A stretch of 64,000 bases of DNA from Paralichthys olivaceus (GCF_024713975.1 NC_091097.1:2633361-2697360), one strand, 5' to 3'. Shown: positions 44,501 to 57,335, numbered from the stretch's first letter. The notes: generated by a model from the letters alone, not told the origin. Translations and numbers: made by a program.

Positions 44501-46487
44501 TGCTCAGCATTGCAAGTCTGGCTGTCACTTTTTCCTAAAATCAAGTTCTGACACGCAGTCTGTTCCAATGTATTCAAATATCTGCTTTGTACAAAGTTGA
44601 TAACCAGTCTTAATTTTGTTAATTACTTTGCCTTGACAAAATACTTCAACACATGCTTCTCAGATACTTTGGTGTCAGGATTGTCTGCTCAGGACGGCTT
44701 CGCTTGCTAGCATCCTGCATTTTGTCGGCAAAACTATATGACATCACTGGCTTACTTTAGTGATTGGTCAAGAGAGGTCAGGGTCATAGTGATACACTCT
44801 GCTGGAGAGAGAATCAAACTACTTCAGATGGTCTGATGCACCACAATACTGTATACTTGTATAACTACTCATTACAGTGCTATATGAACTTTACAGCAAA
44901 ACTTTAAATGAACACTTGAATGTTTGAATAAAAAGGGAGTCAGGAGTCACTTGATTTTGTTCTAAAATCAAAAATATTGGATTATGAGGCACTCAATTAT
45001 TTAAATATGGTCACTGTAAAGATCTTCAGATACAACACAGTGCCCTGAGGAATTAGAACAAAAAGGCGGTAGCTCACCGCACTGCCTTGATGTGCTCCCA
45101 GTTAGCGATACCCGTCATGGCTCCTTTCTGGTCTTTGGTTCTGCCATGTATTGTGAGCAGCTGTGATAAAGAAATGGACGAGGAAGAAGTCAAATTTAGG
45201 GACATCTAAAACTTTTCTCAATTTTCCTGAAACTAAATTGAAGGTAATCTTTCCAGATGTATAAATACATTTTCAGAAAGCTAAAATAAGCCCATTATTT
45301 CTAACATTAAAAACCGATGTTTGATTTGAACATTTGTACAACATAAAGCACAGAGCCACAATCGGATCTGACTCATAATTTGTTTTAATAATCATATTTT
45401 ATTGATTTTTCACAGGTAATTAATGTTAAGAGTAGATAATAAAGAAAGTAATTTAGGAAGGAGGGCATGAAAGAATACGGTTGAATAGGGGGCAGTGTGT
45501 GGACAGGCTCATGTTAACACGATCACTATAGTCATACCTGACATCCAGCTTTCTCCAGCATCTGGGCGTACGACACCGTCCTTTCCATCTCCTTGAACAC
45601 ACGGATCTTACATGTGATGGGCACCGAGAGCTTCTCATTGGCTAACCTGACTGTAAAACCAGAGTGACATGTTAGTTTGAGAGAGTGAAATTGTTGGGAT
45701 TTGTAAAAGAGAGAGAAAGAAGCAGAAGTTGATGATGTGATGAGTGATTTGCAGGTTTCAGGTTTTTCAAGACTTACTCATTTTCTCCAACAGCTCCCAT
45801 TCATCTTGTAAGAAGACTCCATAGTGCCCTTACAAACAAGTATCAGACAAGTTAGTTTATGTTTCACTATGTCGTCTACAGGGTTGGTATCTGTGTCTTT
45901 TCTGATACAACCACTAGGTGAAGAATGGGATGTTTTGTTTCCATAGAAACTTGTGTACCTCTCTTTGCTATCATCTGTGGACAGCCCAGGTTGAGGTCGA
46001 TGGCGTCGCAGTAGTCCTGGGCCAGTAGGGCCGCCTCGAGGAACACTTCTGGATCATTGGCACAAAACTGACACACACACAATACAACACTGATTTACAT
46101 CTAACATTACATAAGTGTGTCTAATTTCACACAAGTCTCATGACAAGCCTGTGACTGCACAGAATTATTGAAAATGAAAAACATGCTGTGAGATTTCCAC
46201 CAGCTCTCCCATCTCCCATCACCAACAATGTGTAAAAACTGTGTCCTCACCTGTGTGATGAGAGGTCTGTCCTCCTTGCAAACCTCACTGTAGAGATTCT
46301 CTCGCCTGTAGTTGGCGTCACGCACAAACACCTGAGCGTGCAGCATGGGGGTGTAGCAGAGCTGGGCACCATGACGGCGGCTCAGCAGGCGCCAGGCCAG
46401 CTCGCTCTGGTCCACCATGGGGGCCACCACAAAGCGTGCTTCGTTCAGGGTCTTACTCCAGAACTCAAAGCCCTGGAGTTTGGCCAT
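41558..46487 (-). CDS. dus1l: tRNA-dihydrouridine synthase 1-like, 13 coding exons
   Basis: FMN- and NADPH-dependent reduction of uridine to dihydrouridine in the tRNA D-loop (DUS1 family, positions 16/17). Coding exons: 46487-46251, 46067-45959, 45828-45778, 45650-45538, 45160-45078, 44452-44349, 44224-44077, 43244-43148, 42927-42839, 42701-42532, 42437-42400, 42069-41994, 41718-41558. Phases agree, giving 491 residues (human 473). Visible: LQGFEFW start, [27 protein letters not shown] with catalytic Cys108, [31 protein letters not shown] and HNPALFEG. After the catalytic and tRNA-binding parts comes a basic stretch ([13 protein letters not shown]) and a Cys-rich segment, CEQCGNPK with [10 protein letters not shown], as in DUS1L. 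The C-terminal tail is Glu/Gln/Ser-rich and ends AHLPQ. The start codon follows an acceptor (TTGTAG) at about 46502, so the first exon is noncoding. Confidence 0.97.
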
Positions 46488-47642
46488 CACAGCTGACTTC
46501 ACTACAACAGAGATCACAAGACTTCATTAAAGAACCTGCAAAAAATGTGGTTTCCTTCATGGCAGCACAACAAACTGTGGACACAAAAAGTACTCCATGA
46601 AAACAAGTATGAAAGATACACAATTTGTCTTTGTTGAAGCACCAACTAGTTCCATCAAGGATTTCTGTCAGTTTAAATTTAAGACTTTTTAAAGATAATA
46701 ACAGAAAATTATAAGCCAAGTCAAGTACAGCTGCTATGAAAGACTAATGAAATCCCAGAATTACTTACAATTCCCCACAATTGAAGATGAGATGAAGTAG
46801 CAGAGTAGAGAATAACCCTCGAAACTCCATATGACTTTATAGACTATAGAGAGAGACAGTGGGAATCTGTCGTCTTTCCTACAGCCAATCAATTCTGATC
46901 AGGGTGTTGGTCGGCTATCAATTCCAGAAACTATACATGCCGCCGAAACATTTCTCTTGAATAGCATTGAATCATTATCATTATTGAAAACATTATCATA
47001 ATTAAGACCTAACTAAACACATTTAACACCAGGCTCAATCTGCGTCAAATCACCGCTCTTTGGGGCCGCACCGACACAGATCTTAAGAACTGAAATTTCA
47101 CACGTATGTGCTAACAACATGCATACACATATATATCAATAGGTCAATCAATCAAATTATATATATAGATACTATTTCATTATTTCCAGCTTTCATGAGA
47201 AAAGACTATCTAACATACTGAGGTGTATCAAGGTTTATGTGTTTGTACAAAAGAAAATGTGTGACAGAGATGAAAGGAGGAGTAATGACTATTGTAATGA
47301 TAGTGGCAGCAATATTAGAATCAGTGGGGAAGCAGATTGTATATCTGAATTAAGACCTAACCATAATCCACAATCACAACCTAGTTCAGAGAAATGATTC
47401 TCATATCATTTTAAAGCTCTTCAAGGGGGGGGGGGGCAGCTCCATGTGTCTGTCTCCTGTGGACCACACTTGTTTTATTAGCATTATTAGACCGGTTAGC
47501 TGTGTCTGTGATGTAGCTAGCTAGCGGAGGACGTTTAGCACGTGACGCAACATGTCAGTAAACACGTCTGGTTAAACAGAAGCTGTAGCACATGTATGAC
47601 ATGTAGCACATGTATGACATCGGCTGTACTCGTGTCCTGACT

Positions 47643-47644
<2 letters not shown>

Positions 47645-47725
<81 letters not shown>
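47645..47725. repeat. (CA)n microsatellite, 81 bp
   Basis: About 40 uninterrupted AC units on the plus strand, (TG)n in the dus1l transcript sense. The run begins 13 bases past the predicted first-exon donor. Long translated His/Thr or Val/Cys runs here are not genes. Confidence 0.95.
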
Positions 47726-47727
<2 letters not shown>

Positions 47728-47737
47728 GTTGGTTCAC

Positions 47738-47935
47738 CTGTATCACTGTGAGCTCCGGGTCCACACTGTGCCGCACGCGTGCTGAACCAAAGGGCGCGTT
47801 CCCGGAGAGTGCGTGCGTGATGAGCGCTGTCCCACTGTTTAATACATCAAGTCCACGCGCGGCCTCGAGAGGACACTCTGTGAGTCCACGCAGGGTCCTC
47901 GCTCGTCCACACTCGTCCACGCTTACCACACCACA
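47738..47935 (-). promoter_or_regulatory. dus1l: dus1l noncoding first exon and promoter region
   Basis: On the minus strand GATACAG is followed by the donor GTGAAC at 47737, and the region right of it is CpG-rich (GCACGCGTGC, GCGCGGCC). This fits a first noncoding exon spliced to the start-codon exon at about 46501. The start site is not resolved. Inference from splice signals and composition. Confidence 0.5.
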
Positions 47936-47999
47936 CTCCGTAAATTACCCACAAGCTGTAGTGGCATCCTTCTTCCTCTTCTGTTGGAATTTGCGCCAG

Positions 48000-48555
48000 C
48001 CTAGACGCAGCAAAGACGTGTTGCTGCCACCCACAGGTCATTTGTAGAACTTTATTAAGTCCTTACGGAGAGTCCCGTGTGATTTAATTACTGTACAGTG
48101 TTTGTTATTTCACACAATGCAGGAGAATTGGTTTCAATCACACAGTATAAATTCTGCACAAAATACATATGGATCTGCGTATAAATGTATATATACGTTT
48201 ATTTTTAGATTTTCTTATTTATTAGTTTAAAAAAATGAAGCCAAAATATCTGTAATGGCTGCCAGTATCAGTGCCATTAGGAAGAGTTCTAAAAATACAT
48301 TGGAATTAGTTACAGGGTAATACATTTATAAAAGTGTCTCAGAGGATGCTCCACCCCTTGCAGTTTTGATGTGACATTACCATAAACTGTATATGGACAT
48401 TACACACAGTGTCATTTGACCTTCTGTTCATATAGAATATTGATGAGTGCAGCTTTAACATACACAATATTAAATAATACTACATATGATTCGACACCAG
48501 ATATGATATCAGGGCAACTTATAAAAAACGGATCCATTATTAGTATGATCAAGAC
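48000..48555. other. Interval between dus1l promoter and solo LTR
   Basis: About 550 AT-rich bases with no recognised gene. Nothing clear beyond low-complexity stretches. Confidence 0.4.
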
Positions 48556-48942
48556 TGTTACGGCCCCAGCCCATGTCTGTGTCCTGTCTGTGTATGGTGT
48601 GTATGCCGTGTGGGTGTGTCTTGCAGGTTGCTGATTGTTGGCCGGCTGGAAGTTCCTGTGCATGGCTCCCTGATTGGCTTGCTGTTATAAACCCCCTGCC
48701 GTGGGCTGTCTTGCTCTCTCACTCATCCCTGAGATCCCCATCCAGCTGCATCTACTTTTGTTATGTTATGCACCTGACAACATGCACCACACATACTACA
48801 TAGCACTCAAACACCCTCACACACTACTGACGCTCACTTTCACACTCCATCGCTCATTTCCGTTTATGTTAAATCAATAAAGCATATTGTTTATGCCATG
48901 TATATTCGCCGTGTTGTTGCGGCCTCAGAGCCAGGCGTAACA
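48556..48942 (+). mobile_element. Solo LTR (387 bp) with 4-bp duplication
   Basis: It starts TGTTACGGCC and ends GGCGTAACA, inverted ends TGTTACG/CGTAACA. Flanks AGAC at 48552-48555 and 48943-48946. A TATA-like TTATAAACC lies near 48686-48694 and AATAAA in ATCAATAAAGC near 48876. These are the parts of an LTR promoter and polyadenylation signal; no internal region is present. Orientation is inferred from these signals. Confidence 0.75.
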
Positions 48943-48946
48943 AGAC

Positions 48947-50304
48947 AAATTCAGTTATTTTACCACCACTACCAGGAAAATAGCCAAAAATGTGTAATTA
49001 TACTCTATAGCTTCTATGAAATTAAAAAAAGACAATTTTACAAACATAAACCTTCTTTAATATTATTTTACTGAAACACAAACATTTACTACAGACAATA
49101 CAAAGCATGAAGGCAAAGTGGGAAAGTGATGCTTCATTAAGGTCACCAGTAACAGTATAGGCCCTTTCAAAATGTACCTGTGGAATGGAATTGTGACACA
49201 ACAACATCCTGACGGGTGTTAACTCAACAAGGTGATATTCTGCCAGTGATGTCACCTCATCACAACAAGCTATTATAAAATATAGTCTCGACGACTGTTA
49301 AAAAATAAGAGTTGAAACTGTTTATCCTTTGGTCCTCAGCAGCACACACAAGATGGACAACAACATTTACCCAGTCACACACACATACACTTAAGTGCTT
49401 TCCAAATTCTGACACGTTGTTCCCCTGTATAATAAAACATCCCTACTACATTAAACATGGCTTGACATAGTAAATGAAATATGATGGTAAAGACCATTAC
49501 AGAGTTGTGGATGACATTTGAGCCCTGCTCGTAATCCAAGGAGAAATCTTCCCAGCCCAGTAAATCCAATTGAAGTTTACTGCTCTGAGCAATACAATTC
49601 AATACATCCTCTTTAGAGTGTTGTTTCCATATTATAGTACGATTTAAAAGCACATGAACAAACAGCTTATAGTCACAATGTCACCGAGGTTTTAGCACCA
49701 AAGGCTTTTTTGTGAAGTTGCATGGATGAGCCCAACACTGCCGCTTTTAGATGTGACCGGGCCTTTAGGAAGAAACATTAATTGTTTTACTTTTGTAAGG
49801 ACAATTCATCATACAATTATTGCACCAAATATATCTAAAAGCTTACTTTCATCAGTAGTTAGTCACTGACACAATATGAATACAGAATAATGCCAACCTT
49901 TATTTGCTGGTGGCTACATCAAAAATAAAACTGTGGAGTTGTGAAATAAACTATATATACACAAGGCAGTGCTACCACTCAGTTCCTCTATTGTCTTGTA
50001 TGAACCACCACACTTTAAAACATCTAGTGAGAAAGGTTCACATATATAATATAAAGCAACTCTTACATTTCAGTTGCAGTGATACTGATTTACATCCCTG
50101 CAAACGACAAACATCAACACATGAACACAGCATGACAGGAAAGCTCAACACTTCAAAATTCACTTGATGCTCATGTTCCTCCTGAATATTTTGACAAAAC
50201 AAAAGAAAACCCCAAAAATTGCCTGCAATTAAATATATATATAATTATATTTATATATTCTAAAATATATATATATAATTCTGTCCAACAACCCCCATCC
50301 CTGC
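48947..50304. other. slc16a3 3' UTR and flank
   Basis: Sequence just left of the slc16a3 stop codon, so its 3' UTR. A minus-strand AATAAA occurs in CCTTTATTTGC near 49890-49897, giving a UTR of about 410 bases if used. Nothing else is recognised except AT dinucleotide runs near 50230-50280. Confidence 0.45.
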
Positions 50305-53300
50305 TCACAGGCATGTTTCAGGATTGATGACCATGTCACCATTCTGGAGTGGCTCTTTTAGGAACCTTTCCACTTCCTGTGAGTCCACTGTCGCACTGCC
50401 GGGCCCAGCCTCCTCTAATTTCTCTTTCTCTTCCTCCTCTTCCTTTAATTCCCTTTCCACCTCCTTCAAACTCTCCATCTCCCGCTCCTCTCTTGCTCCT
50501 TTCTCCTCTTCATCGTTGACCTCTGTCTTGTCACCCGTCACTGTGACGTTCTCCAGGCTGTGTGCTGGTGCTGAAGACTTAATCTTTCCAATACAGAAGA
50601 AGGTACAAGTAGCCAGAACAACAGCTGAGAGGACCACCTCACTTCCTGCCAGCAGGAAGACATACATGTAGTTCTTGGTAGCATCAAGAAGGCGGCCTGA
50701 GAAAGAGGAGAGAAACACAAGGAAACTCATGAGAGGAGAAAATAGGAGAACCACACAGATAGTCAAGAAACATTTTTATTTTTGAGATGCTGTAACGTTT
50801 ATTTAAAAACATTTAAAAACTCCTTCTGTCCTTGTTAGCATGTTGCCGTACTTAAAGAAACCGATGACCACTGCATTACGTTTTCTACTACAACCTTTCT
50901 CCTGGAAATGAAGTTCATATATAGTGAAACTGTTCTCCCTGTCAACACTATGAATTGTACTTAGCAGGAGGTAGTCAGGGAGAATGGTGGACATGCAGTT
51001 ACAGTGACAGTCGGAAGTTTGTCTGCTTCCATGGATGCATATGTGTTATGTGCATATGTGTTGTCACTGGATTGAGTAAACCAATGGACTAAAGGACAAT
51101 GATTCAGCTCATAAACTAAGCTTATAGTCAAATCTATACTGCAATATATGCTAAAAAGCATCCACACTGTCATGGTAACAGAGTCGTCATTTTTCTATTG
51201 ATTATTTGATTATCTTTATATACATATATACTACATACACTACAGAGCGGAACCCCGTATAGGGTATATAAGAATGCTCCTGATGTTCTACGCTTCTTGT
51301 GAAAATGAATGAGCGTGGCATGGGTAAAGCAAATGATACCGAAAGCTTGGTGCAGAGCTGGAGGAGTACTGATACCATCAGTCCCTTCATTTAAAACTTT
51401 AGATATGTCCCTAACAGCCACTGGTGCCCGCTTACGCCTCCTAACATCTACTGATAGTTGGTAAATTACCATCTTGTCCTTTGCTCTAAAAATAAATTAT
51501 ATACAATCCATAGATTGGGTGCATGTTGTAGTTTTGGTGCTTACTGACCTGCACCAGGTGGGCCCACCAGCACGGCAATAGCCTCCATGAGCAGCACCAG
51601 GCCAATGGCACTGGAGAACTTCTCAGTGCCAACTATTGCCATGAGGACTTCAAACTGCAGGGCCCCCACCATCCCATAGGAAAGGCCAAAAAAGATGCAG
51701 AAGACCACCAGAGATGTGTAGTCCTTGGCCTGGAAATAAATGTGAAATTGTTAATGAAGAGTAAATGTGTTTAGGATTAACATCATTGGGCATAAAATCT
51801 TCCTTCCAGCTCGTAAGGAATCATACCTGTGATCCAATCAGGTCAGTGATTCCATTGAAAATCATCGCAAAGCTGAAGAGGTAGACGCAACGAGGCCGAA
51901 CCCATTTCAGTCCTGCAATCACTCCACATGTGGGCCGAGCAAAAATGTCAATGAAGCCCAGGATAGAGAGCAGCAGAGCTGATTTGGTGTCTTCATTCCC
52001 CAGCTCCTTAGCATAACTCACAATAAACACCGGAGGTACAAACAGCCCCAGCACCATGATGGATGCCGCTACAGTGTAGATGACAAAACCATAGTCTTTG
52101 AAGACAGAGAAATCCAGTAGTTTGCCTTTCGGCTTCTTCTTCACTACAACCTCTGCTCCCTCCTCCGTGTCCTGCGCCCTGCTGTTGGACTGGAGGCTCT
52201 TGGGGGCGACCAGAGGCTTCATCAGGGCCGCACACACACAGCAGTTGAGTAGAATGCCGCCCAAGATGAGGAAGCCCCCCCTCCATCCATACTTATACTG
52301 GAGTACCTGGCCCAGTGGTGACAGGCAGCAAAGCGCCACAGGGCTTCCTGCTGCTGACAGGCCATTGGCCAGAGGACGCTTCTCACTGAAGTAGCGGTTC
52401 AGCATGATCAAAGATGGCTGGAAGTTCAAGGCTAAACCCAGACCTGGAGTAGAGGAGAAAAAAAGTTGAACACTGCAATGTTTCCTATTGTAATAAAGAG
52501 CTGCACTCTTACACATTTCTACACACTTTATATTTTCATTTCCACTTATAATACACTTGATGCTTTTATTTATTTTCACTTATATTTTTTAAGACTTAAT
52601 ACTCTATTGTATATAGAGTTATCTTATCTGTTATCTTGCAGCAAGCTGACACAAGAACCTTCTTCTTTCTTAGTCTCTTATCTTATTATTCATAATCGTA
52701 CTGTATGATAATCATCACTACTATCATTAACTAGTGCCGCTATCATCATTGCTGTTCTCATTAATCAATAATTAAAGTATCACTGTCATTGTTTTCATAA
52801 CAACCAGTCTGACAGAGCTTAAATACAACAGTTACACAACTGTTCCTGGTCTCTCTTCTCTCCCCTCTACACAGGAGCAGAGGATTGTGGGAGCTGTTGG
52901 GCCTCTCCATAACATTGTAAGGTCCGCACTTTACTATGTAAAGTGCCTTGAGATTATGTATCTTGTGGTTTGGCACTATACAAATATAACTGAACTGGAC
53001 TGTGACAGTCATACCTGTAATAACCCCCGTAGAGAGGTAGATGTGGACGATGCTGGTGGAGAAGGACGCGAGGACCATTCCCAGAGAAGCAAAGACGCCC
53101 CCCACCATCATCACTGGCCGACAGCCGAAGCGGTTCACCAGCACACTGCATAGAGGACCTTGACAAAGTGTAATGACATTAGTCGACTGTGTGTCCAGGT
53201 GGTAGAGGTGGATATACAGCATGTAAGACAGATGAGTGTGATTTTCTCATCTGACTGCATCTGATTGAGAACATGGTGTTATCAAACACTTATGACAAAG

Positions 53301-54254
53301 AAAAATAATTGAGGCCTGATATTTTGTAGTTTAAACCTAAACTTATATTAAATTACAAAGAACTAAATAAAAGAAACCAATAGTACAACCAAATATATTG
53401 AACTTCAATTAAGAAAATGTTCTTTAAACATAAATGCACATATTTTCTGCATTGTTTATTCTTTCAAATAAAAGTTCATCTAATGGCACATACTGGCAAA
53501 CATGTACACCGAAACCAATATGTCCATGAAATATTTTTGTTTATACCAGTTGGGCTTTACTACTGGCCATTTATTTCCATTTAAAATGTGTTCTAAAATA
53601 AGTATTGAAAGTTACCTTCATACAGAGCCAGGCGTTTCTGCCAAGTTATCAGTCTCTATGCTAAGATAAGCTAAACAGCTCCAACCTAATTTTAACCACC
53701 TTTTAGAAACATTTATTTGACATGTCCTTTTAGTTTGGTCCTTGTCCCATAAGCTAACATGAAGGAGACAGGGTTTTAAGACTGCAGCCAGCCACTAGGG
53801 GGCAATCGAGATGTTTTGGCTTCACTTTTGGGGTGCTGTTATGTTGTTAATACTTTTATACATTCTCTGATGTTGTTTACATGACCTTTATATTGAAAAC
53901 ATTAGCTGCTCTCAATTAGACATTAGCTCAGCAAATGAGGTGTTAATTGAGGGTTACATTAAAAACATGCAGTTTTTGTTACTGTGTCCACCTGTAGTCT
54001 GTGTACATTATATTGTACAACAGCAGCCTACCTGTGCCATAGAGCATAGCCAGCAGTATAGAGGAGATCCAGGCAGTGTCGCTGTATCCGACCCCAAACT
54101 CCCGGATCAGCTCTTTGAAAAAGACACTGATCGCCTTTGGAAAAGCGTAGGAGAAGCCTGTGATGACAAAACAGCCGGTCAGCACCGCCCAGCCCCACCC
54201 TCCATCCGGTGCCTTCACGCCTCCGCCACCCACGTCCAACGCTACGCCTCCCAT
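50305..54254 (-). CDS. slc16a3: Monocarboxylate transporter 4 (SLC16A3), 5 coding exons
   Basis: Proton-coupled lactate/pyruvate exporter of glycolytic cells, plasma membrane, partnered by basigin. Coding exons: 54254-54032, 53158-53015, 52443-51827, 51729-51549, 50696-50305. Phases agree, giving 518 residues against 465 in human MCT4. Signatures: the MCT motif PDGGWGWAV in TM1, [65 protein letters not shown], and FIDIFARP, whose Asp and Arg are the MCT1 D302/R306 pair. It matches MCT4 over MCT1 in the [18 protein letters not shown] start. The central loop and the C-terminal tail are longer and more acidic/charged than in human (a Glu/Lys-rich coiled-coil-like stretch in the last exon). The start-codon exon has an acceptor (TTCTCCAG) at 54287, so the first exon is noncoding (57336 and up). 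The teleost a/b paralogue is not told apart. Confidence 0.96.
52900..52995. repeat. LINE/SINE-tail-like repeat fragment
   Basis: TATGTAAAGTGCCTTGAGATTAT followed by TTTGGCACTATACAAATATAACTGAACTG resembles the 3' tail shared by several fish SINE/LINE pairs. It lies beside slc16a3 coding exon 2. Short; class not certain. Confidence 0.5.
53700..53850 (+). repeat. Dispersed repeat fragment (family A)
   Basis: GTTTGGTCCTTGTCCCATAA, then CAGCCACTAGGGGGCAATCG, then TTTGGCTTCACTTTTGG. Diverged counterpart of the copy at 20890-21060 on the opposite strand. In slc16a3 intron between coding exons 1 and 2. Confidence 0.5.
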
Positions 54255-56286
54255 GATGTCTTAGGGCTGTGTCTTAATGGAGGCAGCTGGAGAAGCTATA
54301 GGGAAAAAAGAAAATTACAATAAGCGGTGGGTTTGAATTTCTCTTTAAATCAATTTAATTTCACATTTTATTTTACTGTTCACAGACTGGATAAATTCAA
54401 CCAAAGGATTTGCTTGGAATTTTATATTATCGCCATTTTTAAATAAACTGTGATACAATAATACCTTTCTGAAATTGGCAGACAGACTGAGAACTGAGAA
54501 TTCATTGAAATTTCAAGATTTATTCTGCATGTGCAGTTTCTAACTTTCTGTTGATATAAAAAGGAAAATACAGTAAGAAGTTTTTTATGTTCAGTTGCTT
54601 CTTAGCTCAAGTTGCTTTAATATTATGCAGTGTGATATCTCCTATACAACTTGCTAAGTCAACAAACCAACTGAATATAATGAACAACCTGCTGCCAGTT
54701 ACTTATAACAGTGCAGATATTGTTTTGGCTCCAGCAGACAATGACCATAATGTTTTTTGGGGGTGTTTAAATCCAGACTTACTGTACATATAATAGTCTT
54801 TCAGTAAAGACAGTCAGGACAATCATTGTCCCGATTGTAAAAACATCAGACAACTAAGGAGTTGCTGCAGCCAAACAGTCAAATGATGTCAACTTATCAG
54901 CACTGACATCTGACCTCAGTGAAACTGACAGTATACAAACAGGAAGTGATGACTGCCGCAGTACAAGCCTGAGTGAGCAGCAGTCACCAGAGAATACGAG
55001 AATTTGCCTGTGGATTGCTTGCTTCATTATTTCAAACCCATAATCATTTTAAAAATAACTTATTACTTTATGAGCTTTGAAATGCCATGTTGTTATTCTT
55101 GAGGCAGTAACACTTTGCTATTGTCCAATGAAGACAATATGAACATGAAAATAATATATTTTGAATTGAAAACAGGAAAATGAATGGATGAATGAATGAA
55201 TTAGGTAGCAGTAGGTCAGTTTCAGACTCACCAGTAAAATCAATGTCCGTCACAGTTCGCGGTTGTTTAGTGAGTACCCCTAAATTTCTACAGTGGAGGC
55301 CCACGATTGGTTGTCTACAGTTGAACTCTAAGATCTGATCTGAATCCAAGCCTAAGCTCTTTTCTGAGTTTTCGAAAACATAGTCAGTTTTCAATACAAA
55401 TCTGAGGTCTAGAAAAGAATTATCACCTCTTACAGTTTGTCAATGTTGACCACGAAATTGGTCAAAAATGTGAATATTACCTATTTGAAACACCTAGTTA
55501 AATCATTAGTTAAACCCAAATCCCACTTCACCTCCAGCCTGTTTGTATTTTCAAGGCTAACAAGAACAAGTCTGATTTATTGGTATGCTGCATTCTTGCC
55601 CAGCGCTGTTGCTGGCCTCTGTAATTTATAGATCCACTCTGGGTCTCTGGAGCTGAATGTGACTTTTACCACCAAAACCACACATTAGTACCTCAGCTCA
55701 TAACATTCCCACAGGTTCATGTACTGTGTACACCACATGTGAGTGTGGTGATCAGGGTGTTTTATTATTTGGCACATTTTGAACCTTGTTTGGAAAGCGA
55801 GGAAGGTGCTCATGGCTCCGTCAGCTAATTTACAGTCTCTTAAAGGAGCTGAAGAAAGATTGCAGGCTGGAGTCAGGCCTCATCCAGACGGCAATCCAGT
55901 GTCTCCAGGTAAGACAGCAATTTCAAGAGTGGCGAGAAGGTGACGTGAGCAGCCTGACTATGAATCACCAGGCCCAGTGTATTTCAGTCAGCCTCTGGGG
56001 CAATATGCTGCATTATTACACAGTCATGAAAAGCTGAGTCCACTGTTGGGAGTATTGCTTGGTCTAATATATATTCTTTCATAAACAAAACCTTTGAATC
56101 TACTTGGATGGCAGATGAAGTGTTGTTGTTGCATCTGAGTGATAAGGTAAAATAAGATAAACTTCATGCTATGCTCTGGAAATGTAGTCATTACAGCAGC
56201 AGATAGTCAGAATGAGGTAGGTGCCGACATATGTATGTATAAATATATATAAATTCACCTGCTGCTTTGTTGGAAACAGCTCAGAT

Positions 56287-56559
56287 CAGGGCCGGGTCTA
56301 GGCAGGGGCAAGAGGGGGCCTGGCCCCCTCAAATAAATGTTGTGCCCCCTCAAACTAAATCCCCCAAAATATATTAAATTTCATATATTTTTTATTATCT
56401 CATGCTTCTCTCCTCCGCTCCACTTCTTAATGTCTTAATGTCTTGCTTGCCCCCTCAAATATAAAATATATCCAGTTGTTTCTCATGTCATGTTTCGCAC
56501 AATGCCCCCTCAAGATTTGTGGCTGCCCCCTCATACATGCCTGTCTAGACCCGGCCCTG
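56287..56559. mobile_element. 273-bp hAT MITE, perfect 8-bp target duplication
   Basis: The left end CAGGGCCGGGTCTAGGCAGG and the right end CTGTCTAGACCCGGCCCTG are inverted repeats. GCTCAGAT flanks both sides (56279-56286 and 56560-56567). The interior repeats a GCCCCCTCAAAT motif several times. No transposase. In the predicted first intron of slc16a3. Confidence 0.9.
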
Positions 56560-56733
56560 GCTCAGATGCTAATTTTGCTATAGCGGCGATCCACAAATTC
56601 CTAAAATGTCTGAACAGCACGATATGACGATTCAAAGCTTTTCTATAATGAATTTTAAAACATAAATAGTGAGGGAGAGGTGAGTTATACAGTAAATGTC
56701 ATTCAAGGGCGCATCTTTCATCAAACTGTGTGT

Positions 56734-56749
56734 GGGGGGGGGGGGGGGG
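56734..56749. repeat. G16 homopolymer
   Basis: A run of 16 G on the plus strand after TGTGTGT, in the predicted first intron of slc16a3. Low complexity. Confidence 0.9.
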
Positions 56750-57031
56750 ATTAACATAGAACAAAGAGCAATTCCTGGAGGGGAAACCAAAGGGGACCAA
56801 TGGACATACTGTGTATATATATATATAAATAAAATGATCCTCATGATCTTTGTTACCTGGATCTGACCCTTGTCATTATAGCCCTCATATAAAACAGGTT
56901 TTTAACTTTTATTCTTCTCTTTAAACTACTTTAAGTATAATGGAAATCCTTTTAGTTCTCAATTCAAAATCAAAACAATAGTTTTACAAATGTTGAAACT
57001 AAAAACTGACAGTAACCTGTTACAGGTGGAG

Positions 57032-57185
57032 TGACGTCACGTTACGTCACGGGGACATCGTGTGTCACAACTCTTGTCACGACACCCGCGGCGGGATACG
57101 TGCGGGAAAAACGTGCGTTAAATCGGCCCAGGTCGCGCGATGCGGCGGATGTGAACGGCCCCGGATCTAATATACGAACAACGTG
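57032..57185. promoter_or_regulatory. slc16a3: CRE-like and HIF-like (ACGTG) site cluster by slc16a3 exon 1
   Basis: TGACGTCA at 57032-57039 (perfect CRE palindrome), TTACGTCA at 57042-57049, then ACGTG at 57098-57102, 57111-57115 and 57181-57185. ACGTG is the HIF core and mammalian SLC16A3 is a HIF-1 target. The cluster lies 150-300 bases into the predicted first intron, downstream of the noncoding exon. Function is inference from motif and family. Confidence 0.45.
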
Positions 57186-57258
57186 GATTCAAATCGAGTC
57201 TGCTGATGGTCGTGTGTGTGTGAGTGTGACAAACGACAATCGTTAAGTGTGACAATCG

Positions 57259-57276
57259 CCCCCCCCCCCCCCCCCC
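57259..57276. repeat. C18 homopolymer
   Basis: Eighteen C on the plus strand, G18 in the slc16a3 transcript sense, about 60 bases inside intron 1. Confidence 0.9.
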
Positions 57277-57335
57277 GGCCACAGATGTGTATGAGACGCT
57301 GGGTGAGATGAGGTGAGAGCTGGGGACAGACTTAC

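Noticed and set aside
47555-48047. Open frames with long His-Thr or Cys-Val runs
   Set aside because: They are translations of the (CA)n microsatellite, not genes.
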